Assembly (NCBI GenBank): GCA_958496175.1
Contig: OY292275.1
Coordinates: 6,262,001 to 6,326,000 of the forward strand
DNA length: 64,000 nt
Origin: Sisyra terminalis
Lineage: Eukaryota > Arthropoda > Insecta > Neuroptera > Sisyridae
Reading direction: 5' to 3'
The notes under the pieces were generated by a model. It was given only the letters and a program-made list of their open reading frames with translations, had not been told where the DNA came from and did no database searches. The translations under genes were made by a program, and so were the position numbers. This document shows positions 45,425 to 57,515 of this stretch, in pieces. Every line of letters begins with the position of its first letter. Within the stretch, counting starts at the first letter, position 1.

Positions 45425-46310
45425 ATTGTATCGCAAATTTCGATTTTCTATTTAAATAACATGGGAACCATATTCTCTTGCACTTTGGAATTTTATAGTT
45501 CACGTTGGTGGCAATATTTCGGAATGACCAAGGTATATTCTTGTAGAAAATTGAACGATCTACAACAAAGGTCTGTTACAAGTTTTTGATATATTTATTC
45601 CTTCAAAAGTTATTCGAGGTCAAAGTTGAACTAAAGAGAAACTGTAATATTTTTTCAATTTTTTGACACAACCATCAATTTTATCAAAAAATTTTAAAAG
45701 GACATTTTTTGTAGAGCACTTTTTTTCTATAACTTATCTCTGTAAAAGTTTTTGATATTTTTCACAGGTCATAAGTTATTTGCATTAAACTGAAAATTCC
45801 CTGAACAATTATATTTTTAACGTGAACATTATTTTTTTTTTATTTTAATTAAATAACTTAGGACCTGTGAATAATATCAAAAACTTTTATAAAAAAAGTT
45901 ATAGAAAAAAAAGTAGTCTACAAAAAATGTCCTATAAAATTTTCTTATAAAATTGATGGTTGCGTCAAAAAATTGAAAAAATATTTAAATTTCTCTTTAG
46001 TTCAACTTTGACTTCGAATAAATTTTGAAGGAATAAATACACCAAAAACTTGTACAAAGACCTTTTTTGTAGGTCGTTCAATTTTCTACAAGAATATACC
46101 TTGGTCATTCCGAAATATTGTCACGAACGTGAGCTATAAAATTCCAAAGTGCAAGAGAATATTGTTCCTAAGTTATTTAAATGGAAAATCGAAATTTGCG
46201 ATGCGGCACCTCTTAATATTATTATTAAGAGCTTAAACTTTCACAGGAATTTTTTTTTGTCATTCCCAACAATATTTTCGATATAATTAAGAAAAAAAAA
46301 ATGTTTTTTT
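45425..46310. mobile_element. Foldback element related to family A, left terminus missing
   Basis: Arms of about 370 bp (45430-45800 and 45850-46203) are near-perfect inverses: GCAAATTTCGATTTTC at the left is GAAAATCGAAATTTGC at the right, and CCAAGGTATATTCTTG is mirrored. After the right arm comes TTAATATTATTATTAAGAGC and a CAACAATATTTTCG tract. This matches the terminal 100 bp of family A (compare 28155-28220), while the corresponding left terminus is absent. The central loop is only about 50 bp. Confidence 0.8.
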
Positions 46311-47939
46311 TTGATTCAGTCTAATGGATATACACTATTAAATACAATTATTCAGTAAAATAATGAAATAATTTTATATATGTTGTAGTACTTTATATAT
46401 GTTAATCCCTCAAAAATAATAATGAAATTTGTTGTTAACTTTCCCGTCATGTGATTATCAAAAATAAATAAATGAATTTTAAACAGTAATTACTTAATAA
46501 AAACCCAATAGCACTTAAATTATTTTAAGTTAAAAAAATAAATTTCAATTTGTACTTTCTGGCATATCAAACAAACATATTACAAAAAAGCTCCCTACAT
46601 TAATTTTACGTAAAAAAAGGCACTGAGGTATGAGGGAATTTATCTTTGAAAGCATCCATTAAATTTAAACGTTTCAAATAGTACGGAAATATTTTAGATT
46701 AGAGGACACGTCTCGTTTTCGGCTTTTATTTTTCCAATGCTTGATTCTGGCATATCAGTGTTTAGGGTACCTGCTATCTATGTACCAGGCTATCATTGAA
46801 TCAATGTGTGTTCAATCTCAATATTACAACAAGAGGGCGACAGATTCGAAGATAAAAAACTAGGAAAATAAAAGAAGCGATGTAACTGATCGCAGTCCTC
46901 GTTTTTCACTTCATTAATTTTAAAGAGATGTGAAAACGATGGAATAAGCAACTTTCTATCTTGCGAGTCCGCTCATGTAGAAGCGAAAATCGAACATCGA
47001 GAGAAAACGAACTCAGGAAAATTAAGTGTAGAACGAGTGCGGATTATATATTTTAATATGTTTCATTTTTCAACGAGACTTTTTCCTCTTCGTGTCCCAC
47101 GTAAATGTCTTGTAGAGTAAAAGGAAAAAGGAAACATTTTTTTACGTGTAGGGCTTGGGGGTATAAATATTAATGTTAAAGATCGTCCTTTTTTCAGAAA
47201 AAAATACAACCTTCGGTTTTATCTAAACTTTTATATTACTTAAAAGCAAATTGTTGAAATATTGTAATATGAAATTAATAATCTACTGAAAAAATACAAA
47301 ATTGACCATTGACCACCTCTAAAAATTAATCTCAATTCGTATATTTAAACGATTCTCGAAAAAGTGTAATAATTTATGGCAACTGTCGAAAAAAAATTCT
47401 GGTTTAAAGCTCATCAATAAATCACCGTAGAAATTAGAATGCAATGCGTTTTTAATTCACTATATTTTATTGGAATTCTTAACAGAGAACCACCAATGCT
47501 TTAAGTGGAAATTTAAAGAATGCTTTAGTAATTTTTTGCATAGAGAGCGATTCGTAGTTTTTCGACTAGCAAAACTTTTGGTTTACGTATGGAAATCACT
47601 ATTTAACAGAATTTTACCTCATTTAAAATAATTATTGCTATCAATTGAGAGTTAAAGTTGAATTTCCATTGGTCTAATTAATTTCCTTGCTATTCAAACC
47701 CTTTTTGAAAATTTTTCTGGGGATTTTTTAAACAGTATTTAACACCAAAATGGATAATCTATCAAAGAAATAAAAGAGCTTTTGTTGTGGCAAAAATCGT
47801 ATTTAAACACAAGAAGATTTTTTTTATTGAAAGTATGGAACTCAAAGCTTAAAACAAGCAGCTTTGTATAACGTTGTGCACTGCACGAATCGTAAAAATG
47901 AACCTCAAATCTGGACCCCATTAAAATGTACAACTAATG
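46311..47939. other. Mostly unique sequence
   Basis: 46680-47150 is more balanced in composition than its surroundings but carries no supported ORF. The rest is AT-rich and featureless. Confidence 0.4.
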
Positions 47940-49050
47940 AAATATTGAGAAAATTAAATGGTCGAACCGATTCATAAACGTGAAAAAATTTAGAAACGTT
48001 AACAAAGAAGTCACTTAAATAATAAAACTGGATAAACGCTTCAGAAGGAACACTAGAAGGTCTTAGGAAAAAAAAGAACGAAAATAGATTAAACAGAGAA
48101 ATTGGATTGCAAGAATATTGCAAGGTAAAAAAACACTTTAAAGTGATGAATTAATCACTGAACAAAAAAAGAAAAAAAAACAGCACCAGTCGCCAGATAG
48201 TAGTCTTATCAGAGAACCACCAATTTGTAACTTGAAATAGGAGTAGGAGAAATTCAAGAATTGTCCAAGAAAAACAAAAGAAAATTAAATGAAATCCTGA
48301 ATCTATTGAAAAAAATGGGCTACTTTTATCTACAGAATTTAGCCCGAAAAAGACTAACTTTGAAAAAGGCATCTTTGTGTGACGTTGAAGATCGTTATTA
48401 TTGATCTTCTTGCAACAAAAAAGGCAATTTATAGAGAGCAAGATGCGACTTTTTCTCATTTTCTTATGTTTACGACTCAACAAAAAAGTCATTAAGAAAA
48501 TCGGACTGGATAAATGTTGCTGAAGAACTGAAATATTGGAATGACTCTCGAAAAAGGAAGAAAATACACGAAAATTCTGGATCTATTGAGCAATGTAATT
48601 GACAACCCCGATTGGCAGAACATCGCCAGAAAAAGACGATGCTAAAGGGATGATTTCAATCACTGAACGCAGAAAGAAGAAAAGACAAAAAGACAAAAAA
48701 GCAGCATCAACTGCTAGGTAGTACTCTCAATTGAGAACTACGAATTTGATACGTGAAGATCTAAAAAAAACTTACGGAAAAAATCATTTCAGATACTGTT
48801 GATTGAAGTTTGAAAGGAGAAAAAAACAATTAAGATGCTAGATCATTTAAAAAAAGCCAATGAACTACCCCTATCTAAAGAGTATCACCAGAAAAAGACG
48901 ACAACGAAAAGGAAATATTCAACCACTGAGCCATTGAATCCAACATGTCCGAAAATGAAACGATTCTTCTGTAACGACAACTTTAAAGGCAACAGTTTTA
49001 AAGAGAAGAAATACTGTTTGGGACTTCCTTAACAACGTAACTAAACTAGA
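47940..49050. repeat. Degenerate ~0.5-kb tandem duplication, possible RTE-like tails
   Basis: Text near 48177 (CAGCACCAGTCGCCAGATAG) is matched near 48690 (CAGCATCAACTGCTAGGTAG). Text near 48020 (AAACTGGATAAACGCTTCAG) is matched near 48500 (CGGACTGGATAAATGTTGCT). The repeat distance is about 480-515 bp. Each unit can be read as ending in a basic LxNLARKRxxxKK / NPDWQNIARKRR motif (48340, 48600), which resembles the C-terminal end of RTE-type reverse transcriptases. Frames are thoroughly broken. Confidence 0.5.
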
Positions 49051-51162
49051 CTTCCGTAATAAAATCCTCCAGTTAATATGCAAAGGTAAAAGCCCTAGCA
49101 AAACTATAGATTAGGTCTTAAATGACCTGATAGTGTAAAGAAACCCTTACAAGCCAGGATACCAAAAGCAAGGTAAATTTGGAATGGGTGTCAGGCTATA
49201 AGGATATCAAAGGTAATAAAAAGTCTAACGTTCTTGCCCGACAAGGATGCTAAACATTCTTCACAGCCCCATAGTCTGTAGGTTCTTGACGCTACAAAAT
49301 CGGCAATGAAAAATAACATCAAGGAATAGCAGTATAACATGGGAGAATACCACCACACAAAATCAAAATAAAATAAGGATAAGAAAACCATCCAGAAACT
49401 AACTACTGAAATACTTGGTCATGCAAGAAAATTGTTCAGAACAGTTCTTGGACAAGTAATTCCTCTGTTCTTAATTTTACAAAAAAAAGAAATTAATCAT
49501 AAATCTTTCCTGGAGATCCTTTGAAAACAAAAAAAAAAAGGGAAAATCGAGTAAGGTTGGCATAGTAAAACTCTAACTTATTGATTTGTCGTTAAAAGTT
49601 TTACCTATAAACATCTAAAAAAAAGTTTCCAACAAATATAAAGCCTCCTCCTATTTCATGATCATTAACTGATTTGGAAAAATGTGGAACTTTTTTACAA
49701 TAACCACCTGTTAAAACATTTGTTTTTTTTTTCATAGAAACATTAGCCACTTGATTCAGGGCTAAGAAAAAGTATATCTACGATTTTTTTCCTATTAGTC
49801 AAAAGAATTTTCATATTCAACTTCTAAATAAAACCATTTGTCAACAATTTGTCAATCGATTCCATTATATATTTTCGATGAAAATTTGATTTTCTGCCAT
49901 TTCGACTTGCCAAATAAATTTAATAATTTGCCACATTTGGATGGATAATTTGTTAAATAGGCAGATAGAAAGCAAACTTGTAACGATAATTTATAAATAA
50001 ATACCATTTTCAACGCATAACTGATTGACTAATTTTACTACATTAAATATTTGACAACATAATTATATCAATCAAATTAATAATCATGGCAGTTCCAATA
50101 AATTTAATTTATTTAAAAACTAACAAATCGGCACTATATACATGCAACTATATTTAAATTGATGAAAATATGGAAATTTAAAAAGAAAATAATTCAAATA
50201 GTTTAAACATATTTAGGCATTGCGATTCCGTTTCGATTGTTTCGAAAATTTATTATTATTATCATCATCATCGAACAATTGGTTTTCGTGTTCCAAAACT
50301 ATGCTATTTCAAGTTGGTAGGAAGGATATTAAAAGTTTTGTAATATTGAAAATAAGATAATCAAATTTTGCGTGCGAGGCCTCATTTATATTCGTCGTTC
50401 ATGACAAAAAGTAATTTTTAAACGAATTTTCCAGTCCGAATATTCAATAGGCTTTCAGGAAGTAAATATAATTTCACACGAATCCGAAAAATGGTCATTT
50501 TCTATTTTAAACCAATTTTAAATCCACCAAAGTTCATAATTAAAGATTCTTTAGATAACATTTCAAGAAAACTTAAGAAAAAAAATCCCTAAATAGATGG
50601 AAATTTAAATTTTTTTCTCTTGCAAGAAATATTGAACGACAAAAAAAGGGAAAAATAAGTTTATTTTATAATAAATTATGATGAATAAGACAAAACCTTT
50701 CAGACAAATTATTTCAATGATTTGATTTTCAGATTCTGAAAGAAATGTCGAGTTTGCTTGTTTTTTCGAATTGAAACGAATCAATTTTATAATTCAAAAA
50801 TAAAATGATAAAATACGAAGAAAATAAATGTAAAAATTTGGTCTGGAAAAATGGTTTAAGATAAAGAATGTATGGAAAAATAAAATGGGAAAATATATGT
50901 AAGTAAGCAAGTATTTTGATAAAAATTCTATTCAAATGCAATTGCAATATCAAATATTGTATCATAAGTTTATTATCCTAAGGGAATAAGACAAAAAAAA
51001 ACACTTACAAATTCAATCTATTTCTAAGTCGCACCAGAAATGCATTATCTAAGGCTGTCAAAACGCTATCTTCATTGCAATCTCCTCGGCCAACATATGA
51101 CCTTCATATGCCTACGGCAATTAACAAATTACATAATTTTTACTACGCGAAACTCGGAAACT
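49051..51162. other. AT-rich spacer
   Basis: No gene or element was recognised. Small minus frames (49191-49391, 50729-50965) are hydrophobic or Phe/Ile-rich, as expected from AT-rich antisense. Confidence 0.45.
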
Positions 51163-51500
51163 CATCACGAAAATGACACAAACCAAAATTTAAAGTCATT
51201 GCAAAAGTATTACAAACACAATGAAATCGTTATCAATCGATAAATCACTAATTTTTTTTGGGAAATTTAGAATGGCGAACTTATCACATTGCACCATCTA
51301 TAACATTGCGTCATGTCCCGAAACCAATTTTGAAATTGAAAATTTTCACCGAAAAAATCGAACATCCATCGCGAAAATTACACAAAATGAAAGTTCAAAA
51401 CATCGGAAAAGTTTTGCAAACAAAAAAAAATAAGTGATCGATTGATTTTTTGGTAATTTTTAAGGGAAAAATTTATCACGACGCATCACCGCACCGATGC
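51163..51500. repeat. Degenerate 204-bp tandem duplication
   Basis: CATCACGAAAATGACACAAA at 51163 is matched by CATCGCGAAAATTACACAAA at 51367. Both are followed by GCAAAAGT/GGAAAAGT, TTxCAAACA, a CGAT(C)GAT word, a T run, GGGAAA and TTATCACxxxGCACC/GCATC. A further partial match (AACTCATTCGCAAAA) sits at 51547. Purpose unknown. Confidence 0.6.
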
Positions 51501-52883
51501 GTTTACGTCACTGATATTCACTTGTTTTTCGAAAAATCAATTGGTAACTCATTCGCAAAAAAAAAAGTTACTAGAAGTTAGCAACATTTGACATATATGA
51601 AATTTATGCGCCATATTATTAATGATTTGAATTTGATTTTACGATTAAGGTTTTTTTTTGGAGAAAAAAAATGTAATTAAATTAATTAAAGAAAAAAATA
51701 TGCAAAGGAAAAATTATTTTAATAAAATTATTTACATTGTTCTTATTGAAAATGAAAAAATATTTTTTTTTTTGGTTTTATGAATTGATTTTTAGTCTTA
51801 AAGCAATATAACTAATATTGATTAAATTAAAGCAATGACATTCCTCAACTCTTAAGTCAAGTTAAACTTAAGTAACAATTACCAAAATACTATTTTAATA
51901 AATTTCAAGGTAATTATGGGAAGATTAAGGCAATATCTAAATGAATAAATTGAATTTTTAAAAATCACTGTTTCCATAAACTCCAACTTTGAAACAGGTG
52001 GTTTTATATTGTATTGGAAATAAAGAAAAAGTTCCTAAATTTGACTTATTTCTTCAACCCCTAATTTGACTTCTGCAGAGGGTGAAATTGAAAAAAAATC
52101 ATCTTAACCAAAGTCTACAGTATTTGATGCAAATCTTCACCAATTTTCATTTATCTATTCTTTCATTGTAGATTGACCTCGTTTTTTTTAAGCCCGTGAC
52201 TTCATTTGCGTGACCTAATATTGCAGGTAATATTTTTCTAACGTCATCCGTAACTTCATTGGCGTGGTACCCTTATACTATAAAACGGTATCCTTTGTTT
52301 ACAAAAAAAAAAAAAAAACATTATGAATTCGAAATTGATTAATCCAGTATTTATTGCTCCTTTACTCTTTATTTTTTCATAAAGTATAGGATATCATCTA
52401 GTTAATATCTGGACAAAATATGAGCCGGGATATACCAACACCACAAAGACCCGTACCTTATATATTTTATATATAAGGACACTTTTTTCTCCTAGTTGAG
52501 AAATCCGTCCCGAAAACGGAAAAACTATCATAAAAGTAAAATCGAGTAAAAGTCGAGGATATAAGAATGCAGAAGAAATCGGGGAACCATTATATTCGAG
52601 GCTACTCGAGGAATTCCTTGTATAATCGTCATGACGTTTTTTGCCATGATGATCGCCAATCTTCAGAGTTACACAAAGAAGAATTTTAAGCCTCAAGACT
52701 CCAAAGGAGCAATTTCACAAGTTCTTCTATTATGCATCCTAGAAGTATCGACTGTTAAAACTTTTCAATGTTCAAAGTCCATAACAATATGAACAAAATT
52801 TGTCCCACGCCTCAAAAACATTAGCTATCCCTGCTTTTGAAGTTGTTAAGAATATTATAACTAATAATTCACTTTCCATTTAA
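51501..52883. other. AT-rich spacer
   Basis: No gene seen. The 100-codon minus frame (52394-52696) matches no known family. Confidence 0.4.
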
Positions 52884-52953
52884 TAAATAAGAAGACAATT
52901 CAGGTTGTTTAAGATCGGTTTTTTTACTTAATATTTTTTAATATTCAAATTAG

Positions 52954-52987
52954 CTACGTTTCGTTACGTATCGTAACTTCATCAGGC
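52954..52987 (-). ncRNA. Hammerhead-like core, left arm
   Basis: Minus strand CCTGATGA, A, GTTACG, loop ATA, CGTAAC, GAAACGTAG. Both conserved blocks are intact and stem II has six pairs: the best-formed copy in the window. GTA after GAAAC could supply the UH cleavage context. Confidence 0.5.
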
Positions 52988-53044
52988 TTCTTGAATCACA
53001 AAAAATATATTTTTTTTGTTATTATATTTTTTGTAGTTCAATAA

Positions 53045-53078
53045 GCCTGATGAAGTTACGATACGTAACGAAGCGTAG
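53045..53078 (+). ncRNA. Hammerhead-like core, right arm, GAAG variant
   Basis: Identical to the left-arm core except that GAAAC reads GAAGC. In the hammerhead numbering used here the G12-A13-A14 residues are kept and the changed base is the one closing stem III. Confidence 0.42.
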
Positions 53079-53148
53079 CTAATTTGAATATTAAAAAATA
53101 TTAAATAAAAAAACCGATTTCAAATAATTTGAATTGTCTTCTTATTTA

Positions 53149-55889
53149 AAAAAAGCTGAGATCTGAATTTTATCATCTATTTCCAAAATTTGTACCAAAA
53201 TTTACGCAATAAACATTTCTCTATAGTAAAGGACGAAGTTTTAACATATAAATAAAGAAATAAAAATGAATTTTACCAGAACCGGCAATTCTCGACTGTA
53301 GAAATCAAAGGTAATCGTTGAACCTTCAAATTTTAAATTGATCACTTTATTCTATCTGGTGGCTAGTACTTTAATTATGTAAAGCTTAAGCTTCCGGTTC
53401 CGGAACAAATATTTCACTTTAACTCAGGCTCTATTATAAATAATTATTACTTGTATTTTTTTTTCAATTCGTCCGTTAAATACCAATTCAAATACAATTT
53501 CGCAAAATCTAAGGGAAAAATATTTTTTTAAGTATTTACTGCATAGCATTCGACATAAGATTTTTGGAAGCTGAAAAATTTAATTTTTGGCTTTGGATCT
53601 CCAAAATCGTTTAAAATTCTATGGATCTGAGCTTTGGGTTCCCACCCTCGATTTGCACTTATTCTCCTTTAATAAACTTACAAAAGAATAACAAGAACTT
53701 TCATGTAGATTAAGTCCATTCTAATTCTAAGATTTCAAAAAATCCTTCTTACTTTTTTCTTGGACGCTTCTAATTCATCAGCCATAACGTATCCCTTTCA
53801 ATAAATGACACCTTTTTTATTTCCAGCACCAAAACAAGTGCTTGTCCAACTACAAATGCTTAATTTCATAAACCAACTTCACTTACCCTTTTTTCCACTC
53901 TCCCTTATCTACTTAAAAAGCGAACAATAAAAAATTGAGCTCAATAAAACATCCATTCACCTGTAATCTCTCTCATACAAATTCTCCAGTAATGTTTAAC
54001 ATTTTTATTTGTCATATAAAATCGCGCATTCAATTTTCCAGTTTCCATTCTTAATTTTGAAACGATTTACTTGGTACAAAACTACCCCATCAACCGTATT
54101 AAATTGTCTACATTTTTATTACTGCTTCACTATTAAATTTTTATTATTCTCTTAACGATAAACATGCTATTCGTACTCGTGTTTTTGTCATTGTTTCAAG
54201 CTTTTTACATGCACGAGCTTAAAGCTTAAATCCGTTCCCCCTGTAAGCCTTTCGTCCGTTAGGGAGATTTGTATACGTTAGTGAATGAAACAGACTTAAT
54301 CTGCTCGTTACATAATATTATGGTAATCTTATTGAAAATAATTGTTTTTGAAATTTGAAAAAGTTGCAGTTTACGTATATATATAGATAATGTTTCCTCT
54401 GCAGTGGTGCATCCCATCGTTTAATTTTGCATTTGAAATGAAGATGTTAAGCGGGCCAAGTGCTTGCAAATATTGTTAGTGTTTTGTTCAAACAGTATGA
54501 ATTAAGCTGTAAAGCAAATAAGAATTGTTAATCGTTGTCCTTGTTTGACTTGAAATTTGCAAGTAAATGTTGGCTTCTTTCAGCCGAAGGGGGTAAACTG
54601 TAAAGATGTTAAATCTGATATATATGTATGTGGGTAAACGTTATGCATGTTGGCAATGTAAGCTGAAGCTCATGTAAAATCCACGGTTAAGGGATTTTCG
54701 CGCTATAAGGCGAAAGAAAAACATGACATAATAATGAAATGTAGGTTTTTCCAAGGTGTTTTCCAGCTGGGGTGGTAGGTAAGAAGTGAATGTATGGCAA
54801 AAACGTGACATTTTCTTCACATATACCCACATATATGGGGGTGGAGAGTGGGCCGATATAGTGTGACGAGTCCTACGGGGGTGGAATGAAATTGGTGGCT
54901 GTTATTGTTGTGGATTAAGTTTTTTTGTTGTCTTGAAATTTAAATAAGCAAATTTGAGAGGCTGTAAATTAGTTGTGGTTGACGGGGCCGTGAAATATTG
55001 CAGTTGGAAATTTTTTTCATTCAGATTTTATGAGGTGAAGGTAATACGAACATATTTCATCATTTAACTTGTGTAATTTATAATCGTATTTTTGAAGTAA
55101 AAACACGAAATTCCGAAGAAGGAGCATGTCGTTGAGGGATTACAATTTTCAAAGAAGTAAATTCATTTTTTTTAGGGTTAAAATTAAATTTTTGTTGAAA
55201 AGTTTTTTCAAATCCAGAAACCATGATCAAAAAGGCTAAACGTTATTGGAGAATCGAAAAATATTAACAAGCATAAAATGGTAAGAATATGAACATCAAT
55301 CTCTTCGGGAAGCAACACTAATTCTTTTGCTTCACTTTATTAATTTAATTAATTAATCCAAACTTTTTTAAAGTCCCTTTAATACGTAGATTTACCTATA
55401 GCATAAAGTTTCGAATTTATCCTTCAGAATAAATAATGTAGTTTCCGGAATAAAAAAAAACAACCATTGTATTCATTATTGAGTAGTAAAATAACAAACA
55501 TAAATGCAAAAACGGAGCTACAAAGCATACCGGAAGCATTATGAAGTACAACGAATAAATCACAAGTACGAAATAAAAACATCTTTTAATCTGTAACAAA
55601 CTTAACAAGAGCAAAAATCACTCTTAATAAAAAAAATAATCTTTTAATTAGAAAATTGAAACTAAAACTCTGAAAATGACGTTTAATGGAAAACATGGAC
55701 CACTAAGAAGAGAGGAAGAAAGATTTCACGAAGTATAGATACAAGAAGTCCGAACGGTATAGAATTTTTCACAGTATTCATATTCACCAATAGTAAATCC
55801 ATATCTAAGTTCTCTTTTCGAAGAAAAGCGCACTCTACTGGTATTGGACCTCAAATTAATTCCATTCTTTTAACATTACATTCGGACTG
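53149..55889. other. Unique sequence, no gene accepted
   Basis: 53760-55010 is compositionally balanced with G-rich stretches (GGGGGTGGAGAGTGGGCCG near 54837), suggesting host noncoding DNA. Frames at 54641-54832 and 55417-55614 match nothing known. Confidence 0.4.
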
Positions 55890-56106
55890 ATTGTATTTAT
55901 TATTCATGCAAAAATCAATGGACAAGTCACGTGGAATAGATCACAATCTCCGAGGAATCTTTTGGATGTTGTAAAAAGAAAAATAGAAAGGTCCAAAACA
56001 AAAGGAAGAAGAAGAATTAGACTTGAACAAAAAAGGAATGGATCCACCCAACCTGAAAGACCTCGCAAGGGAGATGCATCGCTAGAAGAAGACTTCAACT
56101 ACGAAG
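55890..56106 (+). pseudogene. C-terminal relic of an RTE-like reverse transcriptase
   Basis: Across frames one reads NQWTSHVE (the WxGHV block), a basic KRKIERSKTKGRRRIRLEQK stretch (the KRxRGRPR block) and PPNLKDLAREMHR...KKTSTTK (the DLxxLAxDRxxWR block), in the order that ends RTE-type retrotransposon proteins. The frame is broken by shifts and stops. The reading is cut at 56106 by a hAT insertion and resumes at 56518 with TGGGATCTATTTTTTATAC. Confidence 0.65.
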
Positions 56107-56517
56107 CAGTGGCGTAGCTAGATAACCAAGGGCCCTGGGGCAAGTTAAAAAATGGGGCCTCACTGCTATGTAAACTGATTAGGTTTTATCAAATAAAAAT
56201 ATGAAATATACAAATACTTTAAAAATGCTAAGCTATTTAAGCTCTTTTTTGTGCACTGCAGGGCAGGTAATAAAAATATTAAACTGTAACAACATAAATT
56301 ACAATTAATTCTTGGTGTAGGTTTGGCTAATAAAACGAAATAGAGAAAATTCAAGGTTTTATTATATAAATATCGGGCCTACCAACTGACTAAATAACAA
56401 TTATATTTACAATTTTTTACTAGCTTTATCGAAATTTCTGGTAAGGATTCGAGAGCCCCCTGAACTTGAGCGCCCCGGGGCACTGCCCCGCCTAGGTCCT
56501 ACGTGGCTACGCCACTG
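56107..56517. mobile_element. hAT-type element inserted in the RTE relic
   Basis: CAGTGGCGTAGCTAG at the left and, inverted, CAGTGGCGTAGCCACGTAGG at the right. Inner GGGCCCTGGGGCAAG and CGCCCCGGGGCACTGCCCCG are subterminal. CTACGAAG (56099-56106) and CTACGTGG (56518-56525) match at 6 of 8 positions, as expected for an aged 8-bp hAT duplication. 411 bp, no transposase. Confidence 0.85.
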
Positions 56518-56689
56518 CTACGTGGGATCTATTTTTTATACATTAACATTTGGTAAACAGATTACTTTTAACATTTATAAACGTTCAAGAATAAATCTTC
56601 TGTGAATTGAATAAACAACAGTAACGCTAAATAACTAAAAAGGTACCAAAGTAACCAAAATAAATAACCAAAATAGGTTGGGAAAATGA

Positions 56690-56800
56690 TAAAAGGAAGA
56701 ATATAGAACCAGTCGACCTGGAGAACCTCGCCAGGAACAAATATTGTTGGAAGGAAGATATGGATGTCACGGGAACTAAAGCTGTCGTTAGATGAAAAAC
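56690..56800 (+). pseudogene. Second RTE-like C-terminal scrap
   Basis: The frame reads PVDLENLARNKYCWKEDMDV near 56716-56775, the same DLxxLAxxxxxWKE motif as the previous relic. It is isolated from upstream RT motifs. Two tails about 0.7 kb apart in one orientation suggest two insertions or a duplication. Confidence 0.55.
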
Positions 56801-57091
56801 AAAAAATAGAAAAAAATTCACTTCATTCCAGGACAACAATATCTCAAATTCTAGCCATTACACATAAAATGAAGCACCAGTAATCAACTAGACTAGGCGG
56901 GAATTTTAAATTGTGAAAAACGATCTATCTCCTGAACAATTGGGCGCTGGAATTCAAAAAATGCACAAAGCAATGTCCACATTAGAGTGCACATCTCGAT
57001 GATTCTGTTTTACAATATATTCCATTTACTTTCGGATATCTTCAGTATTGAATTTTGAAGAAGATAATTTAAGAGAATACAAAGGTCTCTC
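56801..57091. other. Short spacer
   Basis: No feature was recognised between the RTE-like scrap and the hAT transposase scrap. Confidence 0.4.
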
Positions 57092-57515
57092 CTAAATTGT
57101 GAACATACTAGATACTAGAACTTTTTTAAACAAGCACGACATATTTCGACTACCAGGGTTCGCATAGGACTTTAAATGTACTGACAAAAAAGGATTGACT
57201 TTAGCAAAAAGTTTCACGGTTCTTAAAAAATTATCATTATGAGGATCTCTAAGTTGTTCTGAATGCACCCGGAACGACAGTTCTCTAATTGCCAGTGATT
57301 TAATCACACTAAAAAATGTGATGTGATAAATTCGAAAGCAAACTTGATTAATTCAAAAAAGTATTTATTATACTTTACTGAAGATATTTCATAGGGCAAC
57401 TAACTCAAATTACTTTTGAAATTTTCCATTTTTCACCTTTAAAATTTTAACACTCCGAAAATTATGCTGCCCTAGGTCTGGGCCTCACGAATCTAAGCAT
57501 AAATATATCACTGCT
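57092..57515 (-). pseudogene. hAT transposase fragment (DUF4371/ZMYM1-like) with terminus
   Basis: Minus strand 57092-57307 encodes IKSLAIRELSFRVHSEQLRD, then NDNFLRTVKLFAKVNPFLSVHLK. This is the LAxRGHxE...NxGNFLxLxxLLAKxDPxLxxHL signature of hAT transposases related to zinc finger MYM-type protein 1 (DUF4371). On the same strand 57515 starts CAGTGATATATTTATG, then CGTGAGGCCCAGACCTAGGG, a terminus typical of that group. Zinc finger, catalytic residues and dimerisation domain are missing. Confidence 0.75.

Larger units (their letters stand above)
52884..53148. mobile_element. Inverted-repeat element with two divergent hammerhead-like cores
   Basis: TAAATAAGAAGACAATTC at the left is inverted as GAATTGTCTTCTTATTTA at the right. 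Arms of about 115 bp enclose a T-rich loop near 53000-53035. Each arm holds an outward-facing core (52954-52987 minus, 53045-53078 plus) with the same GTTACG ATA CGTAAC stem. High arm identity suggests youth or gene conversion between arms. Confidence 0.75.
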
